The notes: generated by a model from the sequence alone, not told the origin. A stretch of DNA of 64,000 bases from Apiotrichum sp. Y4204 (GCA_025531455.1 JAMYHL010000001.1:1426001-1490000); one strand, 5' to 3'; positions 10,856 through 23,540 are shown, counted from the first letter of the stretch. Numbers and translations: made by a program.

Positions 10856-13800
10856 ATGGAGTACCTCGCACTGCACTCGGATCCCAACCGTGACCCGCCT
10901 CCGAGCCCGTCGCGTGCAGATATGAGAGGAGGAGCTCGGGCGCCGGTGGACGACGATGAGGACAACCGCCCGATTTTCTTTCTTGAGGGTGATAAAAGAA
11001 CTGCCATAACGTGAGTGGATTATCATGCCTCGCCGGCGGACTATATGGAGAGAACTGACATTGACAGGAGGGGGGTACGTGAACCGCTTGTTCTGGGCTC
11101 TTGGGATTCATTCTTGTATCAGAAACTGACTTTGTGAAGAGAGGAAACAACTCGAGAGGAAACCATTCCCCGTACGCTGCCGCCAGCCGCAATGCCCGTC
11201 AGCGTCAATCTTCGTCAAGGTCAGATGCAGGTAGGGCCGAGACGGCGGGCAGCAGGACACTTCTATCGAGTAATCTGCGCGACGGGAGGTCGTCCGCCGC
11301 GGGGCCCTTGACGCGCACCATGCCTTCAAGAGACGCCAAAAAGGCCAAGCCTTCCGATGAAGAGATCCACACGGTGTCCGACTCGGACGAAGATCAGATG
11401 AACGGCGCACCCCTACACCAGTTTCTTCAGCCTAGTGGAGCAGGCCCGTCATCAACAGCCACCAGGGCGGATCGGGCAAAGCCAAAGGCAAAAGCCGCGC
11501 TCATTGCTGCTGCTCAGAACTGCCCCGGACCACTGAAACGTCCCGAACATGCTCAAGGCAGTAGACTTTACAAGAAAATGCCTGTTCTCAAAACGGACAA
11601 GATCATTAACGTCGACAGCGATCCGGAAGAGCTGCAGCCAGGACCTGCTTCGGAAGTATCAGCGCGCAAAACGCGCGCGACAAACTTCAGCCCCGGCTCT
11701 GCAACACATATTAACGGCCAGTCGGCATCACCAGAGAAATCGGTCTTCTCCTCGCCAGAAAAGGGGATTTCGGGTCTGAACCAATCTGCTACAGCAGAAA
11801 GCTCTACTTGCGCGGCCAAGCGGACCACAGTTACGTCGGCTGCCCCACGCGGAGCGGATTCGCTTGAAACCATTGAGTCGTTCACCCCAACGCCGCCCTC
11901 CCCAGAGGTGACGGCCATTTCCCCCTTCGTGGACAGGAAGGGTAAAGGCAAAGAAGTTCCCCAGCGTACGCAATATGAACTCAAACGACCTGCGCGCAGA
12001 GCTCCCATGCAGGATCGATTGGGTAACACTCCTACTCCCCGGCCCACATTGCCGTCCTCCAATCTGCCTCAGAAACCATCCATCATCGGAGCCATAATTA
12101 CCCATTCGTGGCTCATCCCGGAAGTTCCTCTCGAAGCAGATCGCATTCGTGTCCACTCGGTAGACAAGGACGTATCATTCCAACTGTATCGACGCAGCGG
12201 CAACAATCCTTTTCTTTGCCCGGTCTCTCGACTGTCGCAAATCACGGTAGGTCTGCCACGACACGACCCCAGCTAATAACAGACATGTGAACATGAGACG
12301 CCCTTCTGCATGTTCACCATGGAACTCAATGAATCAGAGCGGCAGTCCTTCCAGAAGACATTTTTGGGACAGTCAGACCGTACGTGTGCTGAGTTGGCAG
12401 ATCTGACCCTAGTCCCATTACTGCTACATGTGTGCTTGCTCTTCCAGTCTCAGTCCCCAAAGGAGGCGAGGACGATCATGGAAGTCATTAAGAACGGAAT
12501 GAAAGCAAACGGCGCCACGCAGAAGGACATTCACATCGCGAGGTGGGTGAAACCAACGTTTACTGCTAACATGCTATAGCCCTGCAGATGTGGCAAATCT
12601 CCACGACGCATTCCTTGCCACTGCGAAGCACCACACCCGGAGAAGTGACCAGCGGAAACGGGCAGCTAATGCGGCAACATCACGCCTCCAGGCAGACACC
12701 ACGTCACCGCGGACCTCGCTTGGTGCTAAGACGGACAGCAAACAGAGGGGCTACACAGTGGATCCCAAGCAATCCATGCTGTCATTGTGAGTTTTGTGTG
12801 ATCTGCCATGCTCACCTGCAGTAACAATGTCGCATCCTCCTCACGCTCCGTCGCAGCTCCAGCCCGGCGGAGTGCCCGAAATACCCCCAAAGCGACGTCG
12901 ATGGAGGACGATCTGGATCTTAATGATATCCAGCATATGCCCCGGCCACCCCGCGAAGGTCGCAATGAAATGTAAGTCATGCTGTCGACAACATCTCACG
13001 CATAGGCTCTTCGAATATCCGTTCGAGAAAGGGGAGATTGTGGTAACCAAAGACGCTGTATATCGGCTTCAGGACGGCGAGTTTTTGAACGACGTCTTTA
13101 TCGAGTTTGGTCTCAAGTATGTCGTCACACAATGGTGAAACTAACTTTTAAGGCATACGATCAACGAGCTTGTGACCCCACCGCCTCTCCACCTCTTCAA
13201 CTCATTCTTCTATGAGCGGCTGTCGAAAAAAGACAATCGAAAGTGAGTATTGAGTGACCTCAGTCACCATCACCTAGGCGCTTACTGTGCAGGCAGAAGG
13301 CATCAGACGAGGAGTGGCCCGCATACGACTCCGTCAAGAAGTGGACCAAGTCGGTTGACATATTCACAAAAGACTTCGTGATTGTGCCAATCAATGAGAA
13401 CCTGCACTGGTTTTTGGCCATCATCTACAACCCAGCCGGCATCTTGACGAAAGAGGCGCCACCTGCTGTTTCTCCAAAGCCTTCCAGTTCCCGATCAGCG
13501 ACTGGGGCTCCTGAAAATAAAAGCGCTATCCTGAGTGACGATGACGATGAGGATCAGGTTGCGGCTGTGGAAGGCAAGGTTGAAGAGCTCCACATCAGTC
13601 CGAGTAAACCGGGAACCACAGATTCTTCGCCAAAGCCAATACAATCGAGCACATTAGACATTTTCAACTCCCAGTTCGAGCATCAAAGCCCACCAGCTGA
13701 AGCAAGCGAATCCAAGCCTGCTCAGCCTGAGGACCGGCATGATATCCTTGGCAACCCTAACAAGTGAGTAGTAGTACGGGATCCCTCTGACGTTCCAGGG

Positions 13801-16016
13801 CATGGATCATGACCTTTGACTCGCTCGGTCACTCCCATCGAGCCGTGTCCAACAACCTCAGACGATGGCTTGTATTTGAGGCCAGACACAAGCGGGGTGC
13901 TGCGGCCAGCATAGACAACTCTCAGTACATTGAAGTCAAGGTGCCCCGCCAGGGCAACTTTTCGGACTGCGGTGTCTTCCTCATCCATTACGTCAAGAAG
14001 ATACTAGCGGACCCACAGGGTATGCTCACCTTTATTGGTGTAAGTACACGCGCTGTTATGCTTCTCGCGTACTGACAAGATAAGTCGCAGCCTAAGGGCT
14101 CCAAGCCGTCGGAATGGGACGAAGCGAAGGACCGCATCTGGGACAAGGACGCGACTTTGAAGCTCCGCACGGAGTGGATAGACGTCCTTCAGATGAGCAC
14201 CGTCATGTGGAAAAGCATACAGGACGGGAAGGATCCCACGGCCGCCAACACATCAGCTGCAACGGAGGAGGATGATTCGATCGTCCTGTCTTCCCAGCAA
14301 ATCGAAGCTGAAGAGAAACCAGGACCCATCAGCAATGCCCAGACATCCGATCCTGAGGCGGGGTTTGGATCCTCGAGACTGGCGTCGGAAGGCAACGGCG
14401 ACGCCCCCGGGCACACAATTCTGTCTCCCGAAACGTCCCCTGAGCCTTCACGATTGCCGGACCAGAGTAAGCCCGAGCCAACCGTACCGTCACCGCAACC
14501 GGCGCAACTTGGGCGAGGTCAGTCATCGTCGCCTCAGCCGGAGATTGCTCCACGACCCGCAGCCCAATATAGCCCCTATACTTTCAAGCCGCACCCCGAC
14601 TCTGAAGACGAACACGAACCCCATGGAAATGGACCCTCATCCGTGGGGACATCCCGTAAATCCTCACCGGGCGAAAGAGAGGCGCGGCGCGCCAGAGTGG
14701 CACTCTCAGTTTTGGGGCAGAACGTCGCTCTGAACGGTAAAGCTCACATCAGAGGGCACGCAGAGGAGGAGGAGGAGGAGGAGGAGGAGGAAGAAGAGGA
14801 CCCACCGTTATTCCCCAGCTCTCCGCCGCCGTCCGATCCTGGAGACGGGGCACTTCAACCGATTCGCTTGGCCACGGCGCCTGCCGTCGATGATCTGGAC
14901 GAGTCTGAACCAGACGTTGACCAGGGCTACCGGTTTTCACCCGACAACCGACCAGGTCCATCACGCCGGCGCTCGCATGAAGCCGCGTTCGCAGAGTCAA
15001 ACGACGATGGCAGTGGCGTGTACTTGCCCAAGTCCCGAGTGTCTCGAAAGAGGTCTTACGCACGCCTTAGAAAGGATACAGGGCGACAGACCACTCTGCA
15101 AAAGGGGTATTTCAAGTCGGACAGTCACACCCCAAAGACACCGGACGCGTCGGAGACGGATGAGCGCACTCAGGGGCGCGAACACGTCAATCTTTCCAAT
15201 CGTTCGTCGGCGATGCGTGGCCGGTCATCGCCCGAACACTCGACGCCGAATGGATCGAGTAACCTGCCTTTCTCCTCGCCCACGAAACCGCAGCTCGACG
15301 ATGGAGTAGCGGATTCGGAGGATGATCTCGAGTCTCGGAGCGCGTCGCCACCACTACAGCCCTCTTCCAAGCACCCTTCACGATCGGCGCCAGGGCATAC
15401 TTCACGTGGCTTTCCCGGGACTTATCCATTGCATCCATTGGTATCGGACTCTGAGGAGGACGAGCCACCATCTCCGATGGTACACTCCCGTCCTCCGGCC
15501 GGCCATCAAGTGCAAGAAGAGAATTCCCACTCTGAGACGCCCGAACCCTCGCCAGAGCTAGTAGCGGCTCCTCAACAACGTAGTCCGCTGCCCCCGCCTC
15601 ACAGGTCATCTCCCAGCGGATCACCCACCCCCGCGTCGCCACCGTCTGTCACCCCAAGCCGCTTTACTCGGTCGCGAGCAAAGCAATCCCCAAGTTCGCC
15701 AGAGGCACCATTGCAGCAGCAGCAATCTGCGCCCGGCCCCATAAAGCGCAAAAGGGCGGCTACACGTGGGTCGACAGGCGCTTCCGGCCCACCGAAGCCA
15801 CCTGCCCCGGTTGAGGATGCAGCGGAGCCAATGCCGACGTCCGTTCCCGGCGGCAGCAACAAGCGCCGACGCGTAACATCAACTGGTGGGGGCCGAGCGT
15901 CCGTAGCGCCAACGCCCCGCCGTTCTGCTTCGGGATCGGGCCCGAGGACAGCTCCTGGGCATGGCGCCACCGTCGAGGAACCTATCAACATTGATTCGTC
16001 GGACGACGAGGATTGA
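10856..16016 (+). CDS. ULP2: Ulp2/SENP6-type SUMO-specific cysteine protease
   Basis: C48-family protease that removes SUMO chains from nuclear proteins. Eleven proposed exons splice in phase to about 1,574 residues. The N-terminal ~590 residues are Ser/Pro-rich and probably disordered. The catalytic core starts at [20 protein letters not shown] and [15 protein letters not shown]. The active-site His is in [11 protein letters not shown] (about residue 734), the Asp in IMTFDSLGH (about 860) and the Cys in [13 protein letters not shown] (about 910). An acidic insertion of about 100 residues separates the His and Asp blocks, as in Ulp2/SENP6/7 and unlike Ulp1. A ~640-residue Ser/Pro/Glu-rich tail follows, with a poly-Glu run encoded at about 14763-14800. 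The 5' end is the least certain part: the start at 10856 needs a 7-nt exon at 11068-11074; otherwise the first in-frame Met is near 11322. Confidence 0.85.
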
Positions 16017-16498
16017 GAGCTAGCAAAGGAGGGCAAGGTGGAGCGAAGGAAGCATAGAGAGCAGCTAGGACAGGAGAGAGTACCACGAGGACGTGACGAC
16101 CAGACATGGTGATACCATTCACACTCACATTGTAGGACCACGGTGTTACATTACAACTGTAGGCATTGGTTGCATTGCACAAGACAGACAGACAGATGCA
16201 TTTTACGCATGTTGCGTTTCATGTCGGCCGCCGGTATCGCGAGCTTGGCCGTGGTCGTTGCATGGAAGCCCATGATGGAGGACGACAAGAGCAAGTATCG
16301 AGACTGTCGCATTGACGGAGATGTCCGCCGTTGTGGCTTTCCCGTCGGTTACGTCGAGTAAGCGTACAATGGCGGGGTGAGGGCGATGGAATGTTGCTGC
16401 TGTTCGAGAATACTTGAATCACCGACGTGTCTTACTACATCTCGGTCTCTCAATCTCACTTCTCTCACATACACTCTCTCTCACACGATCACGACACT
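16017..16498. other. Intergenic region
   Basis: 482 bp between the protease gene and the acyl-CoA dehydrogenase gene on the same strand. The last 60 bp before the ATG at 16499 are a CT/CA-rich leader (TCTCTCACAC repeats). No other gene is supported. Confidence 0.5.
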
Positions 16499-18386
16499 AT
16501 GGCCAAGCTCGTCGGCGCAACGTCCACCACGGGCTACTTCCAGCCGCACCCACTGATTCCGAACCAGTACGTCGATGACGTCGCGCTCCGCCGCGCAGTG
16601 AGCCAGTTCGCCCCAGCGCAGATGCTGGACGGGATGCACGGCGAGCTCGCGGCCTTTGGCGACCGCGTCCTCACAAAAGAGGTTCTCGGCTGGGTCGTGA
16701 ACGCGGAGCACGACCTGCCATACATTTCTGGCTCGGGTTTCTCGGCATTCGGCCACCCGGTAGGCGACGCGCTCGTCACCTCTCCGGGATGGAAGGCGCT
16801 GCAGGATCTAGGCATTTCAGAGCGCATCGTCGCGCTCGGATACGCGCGCAAGGAGTTTGGCCCGAACACCCGCCTCGCCCAGCTGTACAAGCTGCATCTG
16901 TGGAATGCCTCGTCTGCGATCGCGACGTGCCCCTCGGCGATGCAGGACGGCGCGGTCGCGTGTCTCCTCCGCGAACTGACCAACCCCAAGGTCTCGGGGT
17001 TCCAGCGCAAAGTGTTTGAGCGCGCGGTGCAGCGCCTCCTCTCCACGGACCCGCGCGAGGCGTGGACTAGCGGCCAGTGGATGACGGAGCGGCCGGGAGG
17101 GAGCGACGTGCGCGGCACAGAGACGGTCGCGGCCTTTGCCCCCCCGCATACCGGTACGGACATTGACGGCCTCCCTCTCGGACCGTGGACCGTGGATGGG
17201 TTCAAGTGGTTTTCGTCTGCGACGGACTGCGGGTGCGTCGTGCTGCTGGCGCGCACGCCGCGCGGCCTAAGCTGCTTTTTTGCGCCGACACGCCGCATCG
17301 TCAACGGCCGCGTCGAGATGAACGGTATCCGCATCCAGCGCCTCAAGAACAAGCTCGGCACAAAGGCCTTGCCTACGGCCGAGGTCGAGGTCGCGGGCAT
17401 GCGTGCGTGGCTCATTGGCGAGGAGGGCCGCGGCGTACCTGTCATCTCGGCGCTGCTCAACATTACGCGCTACTACAACTCTGGTGAGTCCATGTCGTGC
17501 AGCTCTCGAGCACACGCTGATGCATCCAGTCTCGTCCATTGGCTTCCTTGGCCGTGCGCTCGGCATTGCCCGCGCATTCGCCCGCGTCCGCCCCTTCCCC
17601 TCCCTCCCCCCACCGCACAACCTCCTCGTCCACCGCCCGCTCTTCGCCAAAACGCTCGCCGGTGTGTCGCTGACATACCGCGGTGACCTCGCACTGAGCT
17701 GTTTCGTCGCCGCACTCCTCGGTGCCTGCGAAGCACAGGAGGCCGGAGCACCAGGCCCCCACTCGCCACTCGTTCCCTCTGACCCGCGCGCGGCCGCGCT
17801 CCTCCTCCGCGTGCTCACGCCAGTCGTCAAGGCAAGCACGGCAAAGCATTCGATCCACGGCGTGCAGGAGTGCATGGAGGCGCTCGGCGGCGTTGGATAC
17901 ATGGAAAACGTCGAGAGCCCCGAGATGAACATTGCGCGCATCTTCCGTGACGCCAACGTCCTCGCCATTTGGGAGGGCACGACGGATGTACTCTCCAGCG
18001 ACACGATCAAGGTTCTCTCGGGACGCGAGGGCGGCGCCGTGCTCGGTGCCCTGCGTGCGTGGTTCAGCTCGACGCTGGCAAAGAACGGGGGCCTCAGCGC
18101 CGAGAAAGCCGCGATCAAAGCCGCCGCCGTTGCCCTCTCGCCCCCGGCAGACGTGGAGGAGGCGCTCGCATACGGCCGCGACACGCTCATGCGCATTGCG
18201 GACCTCGTCTCCGCCGCCCTCCTCATCGCTGATGCCGAGCGCGACGGTGACGCCGTTGCTGTCGAGATTGCCACGCGCTTTGCGGCCCGCACGGTCGGCA
18301 CGCCGCGCCCCGCACGCCCGTGGCGCGAGGTCACGCGCCTCGACCAGATGATCGCGTTTGGAAGCGTCGAGGGCGCACGGCTCTAG
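16499..18386 (+). CDS. AidB-like acyl-CoA dehydrogenase
   Basis: Flavoprotein of the acyl-CoA dehydrogenase superfamily, AidB branch; fungal members are predicted oxidoreductases of uncertain substrate. Two exons (16499-17483 and 17530-18386) flank a 46-nt intron in phase 1 and give 613 residues. The FAD-binding motif WMTERPGGSDVRGTET sits about one third in, followed by GPWTVDGFKWFSSATDC and LARTPRGLSCFFAP. Later NGIRIQRLKNKLGTKALPTAEVEV, read in two parts as NGIRIQRLKNKLG and TKALPTAEVEV, matches the AidB-type middle domain. The helical C-terminal domain carries GVQECMEALGGVGYMEN and ANVLAIWEGTTDVLSSD, both typical of the superfamily. No mitochondrial or signal peptide is obvious, and no peroxisomal SKL ending is present (ends EGARL). 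Assignment to the AidB group is confident; the physiological substrate is not. Confidence 0.9.
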
Positions 18387-19194
18387 CTCTAGACTGTATT
18401 GGCATATGGAAGGGCTTCTGGGTAACATCCAGCTGGCTGACGGCTGACGCTGTGACTCGCGAAAGTGGTCTTCTCTCTGTTTCTGTTCGATCACATACAG
18501 CAAACGTTCTGGCTTCTGTTTCGATATCCTAGCTCAGCTGGTTGTCTGTGGGGGGCGCATGGTTTGGAGGTGATTAGAGTGAGCCTACACAGCCCGTAGT
18601 GCTTTCCCGGCTCCGTTGGCGATCTGGGCGCGGGGAACCCGACGCGAAAAGGGGGAGAGATGAGAAACAGTGCTGTCTTCTCGACAGGCGCGACCGCTCC
18701 AGTTTTCGGCGGTCCAGAGCTGTCAGATCTGAACGGACTGGCAGCGGCTTTTTTTCGTCTCACCGACAACGCTCTGGTCTTGTCCGACTGGAAGAGACTA
18801 TATCAATCCTGTAGCTATGGCCAGGAGGACCGAAGAGATTCAGCTGATTTTGAAGCTGTCCACAGTGAGGTCTGTCGTGACGGTTTCGTGAACTCCTATC
18901 TCCATCGCGGGTAATACCAGGTTTCATATTTGAGATCTCAGCGCTCATATGGTTTTGGACACAATGAGCGCGAGCATGAGGACGGAGGCTTAGCCTGGTA
19001 ATTAGTAGAATGAGTATGTCACAGGAAGAATCCTAAGCCCATTGAGAACTTTATGGGCTGACTTTGCACTTCATGGTGAAGACTCCCATAGCCCAGTACC
19101 CAGTTTGTCCACCCATGTCAGACATGCAGCGTGTAAACGTCAAACGTCAACGTTACATCCATATCGATCTCTCGTGCACTTGATCTTCTACCGT
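18387..19194. other. Intergenic region, convergent gene ends
   Basis: 808 bp between the acyl-CoA dehydrogenase gene (+) and the Gly/His repeat gene (-). An 84-codon frame at 18660-18914 is open but has no codon bias like its neighbours and no family I recognise. Nothing else is supported. Confidence 0.45.
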
Positions 19195-20041
19195 CTACCT
19201 GCGCTCCTCGTCGTGGTGCTCGTGCTTGTGGTGCGCATGTCCCGTGCCGGGCGCGACCGAGCCCTGGGCGGCATCACCACCCGACGCGTGGTGGTGGCTG
19301 TGGTGGTGCGACGCGCCGTCAGACGCCGCACCGCCCACAGCCGGGGTGTGGTACCGCTCGCCGCCGAAGCCCCCCGAGCCCGCATCGATCGCAACGCCGC
19401 CCGGAACGCCGCTGAAGCCCTGGCCGCCGTAACGGTATCCGCTGCGGTGTTAGCTTGGGAGCCAAAGGGAAAAGGGCAATGAACTCCGCACTTGGTACTC
19501 ACCTGTCGTCGTGAGCGGGGTGGGTGTGCTCCTGCGCGGCACCCTGCTGGCCCTGCTGGCCCTGCTTGGCAAACTTCTGGCCGCCGAAACCACCGGATCC
19601 GGGGTCAACGACGACGCCGCCGGGGACGCCGCTGAAGCCCTGGCCGCCATAGCGGTACGCGCTGGGGTCAGTGGAATGTACGAGTGGGGCAGGCGCTGGG
19701 CAGAAAAAGGGAATGTCGAAATGGGAGGAGACGTTGAGATGACCTTGGACTCACCTGTCGTCGTGGGCGGGATGGGTGTGCTCCTGTGCCGCGCCCGCGC
19801 CCTGCTGGCCCTGCTTGGCGTACTTCTGGCCACCGAAACCGCCGGATCCGGGGTCGACGACGACGCCGCCGGGGACGCCGCTGAAGCCCTGGCCGCCGTA
19901 ACGGTACGAGCTGGGGTTAGTGGTGTGCAAAGGAGAGAGGTAAGGTCTGTGGTCGCACGGGCGCTCGCGGGGAGCGGGGAGTTCAACTCCCGGTAGCGCA
20001 CGAGCAGGTACTCACTCCTCCTGGTGCTGCTGGTTCGACAT
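19195..20041 (-). CDS. Small Gly/His-rich protein made of three exon-encoded repeats
   Basis: Four exons (20016-20041, 19755-19910, 19503-19661, 19195-19441) give 195 residues. Exon 1 encodes only MSNQQHQE plus part of a codon. Exons 2, 3 and 4 each open with a copy of YRYGGQGFSGVPGGV, then VVDPGSGGFGGQK (copies 1 and 2) or AIDAGSGGFGGER (copy 3). Copies 1 and 2 continue with a Gln/Gly spacer and the tail QEHTHPAHDDR. Copy 3 ends in a His-rich tail (HHHSHHHASGG, then HAHHKHEHHDEERR). All three introns are in phase 2, so each repeat is an interchangeable exon. No signal peptide or membrane segment is present, so the protein is probably soluble and cytosolic or nuclear. His clusters suggest metal binding, which is inference. 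I do not recognise the family. The structure rests on consistent splice sites and near-identical repeats. Confidence 0.8.
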
Positions 20042-21022
20042 GTTTGAAGAGATAGATTGGTTGAGAGTGGGAAACGTGGGGCTGTAGTTGCTCGTTGTCT
20101 TTTATCACGGAACGCAGTTACGGTAGTACAGCAGGTCGCGGACCAGTCGGGTTCCGAGGTGCTGCGACATGGCTCGGGTATGGGGAGTGACGTTGAGGGG
20201 GACGGAGGCGAGCGAGGCGCACGCCGAGTGCCGAGTGTGCGTGAACGTGGCGCTCCATTTACTGTACAACGACAGACAGAATGATGCCAGATGACAGAAC
20301 AATGCATGGCAACGCCAGGAACGCGATAGGCGAGAGTACAATGGAAATACGCGGACATGGGGCACAATGTCCTGCCTGCACGACTCTGGTACTGTGGCCT
20401 GTGGTATATCCGTCGAGCTCAGTCGGGGGCTGCAACAATGACAATGAATTTCGGGATATCATGACATCATCACTCCCGGGGGACGCCAAGGGATCCAATT
20501 GCCAGAGAGCCGATCGCCAGCCAAATGGGCCCGATGCCCCGGATCGTCGTGATCGGCGGCACTAGAACACGTACTAGAAAGAGATCTAGCGTGATCCATG
20601 ACGATCAGGAGAAAACAGAGAACCGTTTCTGCTGCTGCGATTGTTTGTTTGGTTCTTCCTGGGATGCATAGTCGTGTTCACGATGATAAGAGTATCAATG
20701 CCTCGGCCGACACCGGAGGGGCAAAGACGAGACACGTTTAAGCCCGGAGGTGGGCGTCACGTGTCAACCCGACTGTCATAGCGGACAAGAACCGCTATCG
20801 CGAATGTTCGAGCTGTCAATCCACTGAATGTTGGCGAGAGCATCACCAGTCCTCCTTCCTAAACTTCTCTTCACTCGCTTCAGACTATCACCCCCCGCGA
20901 CAGCTTCCCGTACCCCTGCTATGTCTGCGCTCCGCATATCCCGCGCCGCAGCGACCTCTCCGCTCTCCGCGCCGCCTCCGCGTCGTCGTTTTTCTACACG
21001 CGCCGTTTTTGAAAACATCGCC
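20042..21022. other. Intergenic region upstream of the Gly/His repeat gene and the tRNA
   Basis: 981 bp carrying the promoter of the minus-strand repeat gene and the 5' flank of tRNA-Asp. A short frame at 20828-21037 runs into the tRNA and is not believed. No other structure was found. Confidence 0.45.
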
Positions 21023-21101
21023 TTCCTGATCGTATAACGGCTAGTATGCTCGCTTGTCACTGAGATCGCGGGAGATCGGAGTTCGATTCTCCGTCAGGAA
21101 G
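21023..21101 (+). tRNA. tRNA-Asp (anticodon GTC) with a 7-nt intron
   Basis: A 7-bp acceptor stem (TTCCTGA with TCAGGAA) is followed by discriminator G at 21101, as expected for Asp. The D-arm pairs GTAT with ATGC. The anticodon stem is CTCGC with GCGGG and the loop is TTGTCA...C with anticodon GTC. Seven extra bases (CTGAGAT) sit after position 37, the canonical site of nuclear tRNA introns; removing them leaves a 7-nt loop and a 72-nt tRNA. The T-arm is CGGAG-TTCGATT-CTCCG. A T5 run follows at 21125-21129. Folding was done by eye. Confidence 0.9.
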
Positions 21102-21124
21102 TACTACCCTCAAGTAAAGGTCCA

Positions 21125-21129
21125 TTTTT
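21125..21129 (+). terminator. RNA polymerase III terminator of tRNA-Asp
   Basis: A run of five T on the coding strand starts 24 nt after the tRNA 3' end, a standard Pol III stop signal. Confidence 0.6.
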
Positions 21130-23540
21130 ACTTGTTGCTGGTGGCGATGAGCTCGCAGGAAGCCAGGAGGGCCGAGGGCCGAGGCGAGGTCGAAGGTTGT
21201 CGAGGCTGGAGGATCGCCGAAGCGGTTCGCTGATCGTGGATCGGTCTGTGGCGGATCGGCACATCATGGTTGACCAAGCCCAATCCCACAAAGATCACCG
21301 CGGTGTCCTCCCAACGTTCCCGCTAGACTGTGTGGTCAGTCGGGGCAGTGAGGTCGGCTTCTAGGTGATTGAATGGACAGAGACAAACGTCCCGGGGCCG
21401 CTTCCGTGTACTGCAGCTAGGCCGTGTGCTCAGTCTGCCAAGTGCGCAGGACCGGTGCAACAGAGCAAGCGCTGCAGCGATTGCCCAAAAGCCTCAGAGG
21501 CCGTGTATCCTGCGGCTCCGCTGCAGCCAAGATCCAGTGTTCCGAGATCTCGTGGCCAGCCCCCTCCGTATTATAAACTACCACCGACCACCGCCTACCC
21601 GGCCAGCGGAGCTGGCGCAACCCCGAGATGAGCCCTGCGCACAGAGATCAGTCAGATTCAAGATCGGTATCAGGCAAGTGTCAGTGTCAGAGCTTAGATG
21701 GGCGATGGATGGGGTTGGCGCTAAAGCTAAACGGCCCCAAACTCGTCCGAGTCGGACCCACGCCCGAGCCACCCACAATCAGATGCCGACGGAGAACGGG
21801 CTTGGTGCAGCATGCAGAGAGAGGAGAGGGGCTGGATGCTAATGGGATGAGATCCGACCTGGTAGAAGCTCGGATTTTGGACATTGTAGACGGGGCCAAG
21901 CGCCGAACCGTGCGGAGAAGCCAAGCACACGCCGAGGCCCCCGGACTGATATCCTGGACAGGTGTGCAGTACGCAGGTTCAGGTGTGTACACTACCATGT
22001 GCCTTCCTATCCCCAATTCTCATACCTCAGTGCACGTCGACTCGCGACCATGCATGGCCGTGCTTCCCAGAAGGCAGAAGCTCCGAATCCGAGGTGGGCT
22101 CTTGGGGGGAGGGGGAGGAGGGAAGAATTGCGAATCCAGGACCCAGACATCTGCGCACGGCGGTGTGTGACAAGCCCTGCGGCGCGCACCGCCCCCAGGT
22201 CGGCGAGCTTCAGTCTCCATCTTGGATCTTGGATATCTTGAGTCTGGGGCCAGCTCAAGCCTCGTCCCCGCCCGCAATGCATCCCCGATCCCCGAGATGC
22301 ATCCTAGATGCATGCAGCGCCGCATCAGATCCGATCCAGGTGCCCTGTCCAGCGTGTCGGGGGTATATTCATGAGATGCGCGCTACTGCCGCATCGTCGT
22401 GACCCTACTGTGCGACAGTTACATGTGTTGTCGCATGCCATGGCTTGTCGTCTCCCCCGAGGATCCAAAGATCTAATGTCGCGGCGGATGGCGAAAGAGG
22501 ACATGAGAAGGGAAGGGTCTCCGCTGGCCGTCTACTATGTCTAGGAAATGGCTGACCAGGGCATGGAGACAACAACAACCAGAACAACAACAACAACAGC
22601 AACGTCCGCCGGCGCATCAATACCCCATTGTCAATCCGTCAGACAGGAGGAGAAGGCGGAGATGCATTCCGGGGTTGCGGGGAGCAACATGGACAACACA
22701 AACGTCGTAGCTTGGGGTATCCCGTATGAAGGGCCAAGTCCTCAAGTCCCAGCGCCAAGTACATGCGTGTGAGTCGGAAGCTGGCCAGCTGGAACGCGTA
22801 CCTCGGATGCTCATACACCACTCCCTGCAACACGCTGTGCAGATGACAAACACGCGCCCTGTTACTCCCCTGTAAACATTCACTTTGGTGTCGGTTGCTG
22901 TCTGGCCGCGTCTGTTCCAATAGGACAAGGCGTCCGGGCAAGCACGAATATAGTCTTCTGGTTCCTCTCGTAAGTATGGTCAGTTCTTCCATTATGCAGA
23001 TCTCGACGGGCAGGATGTCACTGTCGCTGAGGAGGACGAGGGGGTACGGGAAGACTGGAGATGCATCCTGCTTCATCTGCCTGTCTACAGCCGGCGCCGA
23101 GAATACATACTCAGGGCCAGCGCCGGCATACATCCTCGGCATTGCGCTGAGACATGAGCTTCTCATCTTCCGAGCTTCCGAGGTCGCATACGCCACCTCG
23201 GTGGTGAGTGCGTGGGTACACTGACGCGTCTGGGGTCTCGGTGCTGGTGCATACTCATGCGCGTCGGGGAGCGCATGTTGTTGTTGCATGGATGCTGTAC
23301 GTTAGTTTGTTACGGCACTGTCCCGTAGTGTGGGCCGAAACCCTGTGCATGACGGAGGGAGGCCGCGCGTTTCAGGAGGTGAACTCGAAAGACGAGAAGC
23401 GGTGATGCCCAGTGTCTGGAGCGCACAGGCCTGTGCAAGATGGTGCAACACAAGGGTGTATGAGATGAGGGCGACAGAGACCGAGGGCGACAGATGAGAG
23501 AGAGAGATGCACGATGAGCAGGTAAACTCAAACACAAGCG

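Noticed and set aside
19450..20367. 305-codon minus-strand frame across the Gly/His repeat gene
   Set aside because: It reads through introns in a different frame; the spliced model explains the repeats and has standard donor, branch and acceptor sites.
20828..21037. 69-codon plus-strand frame resembling a mitochondrial presequence
   Set aside because: It runs into the tRNA-Asp gene and ends within it; no downstream exon continues it.
22639..23289. 216-codon minus-strand frame
   Set aside because: It lacks the GC-ending codon bias of real genes here, has no splice partners and matches no family I know.
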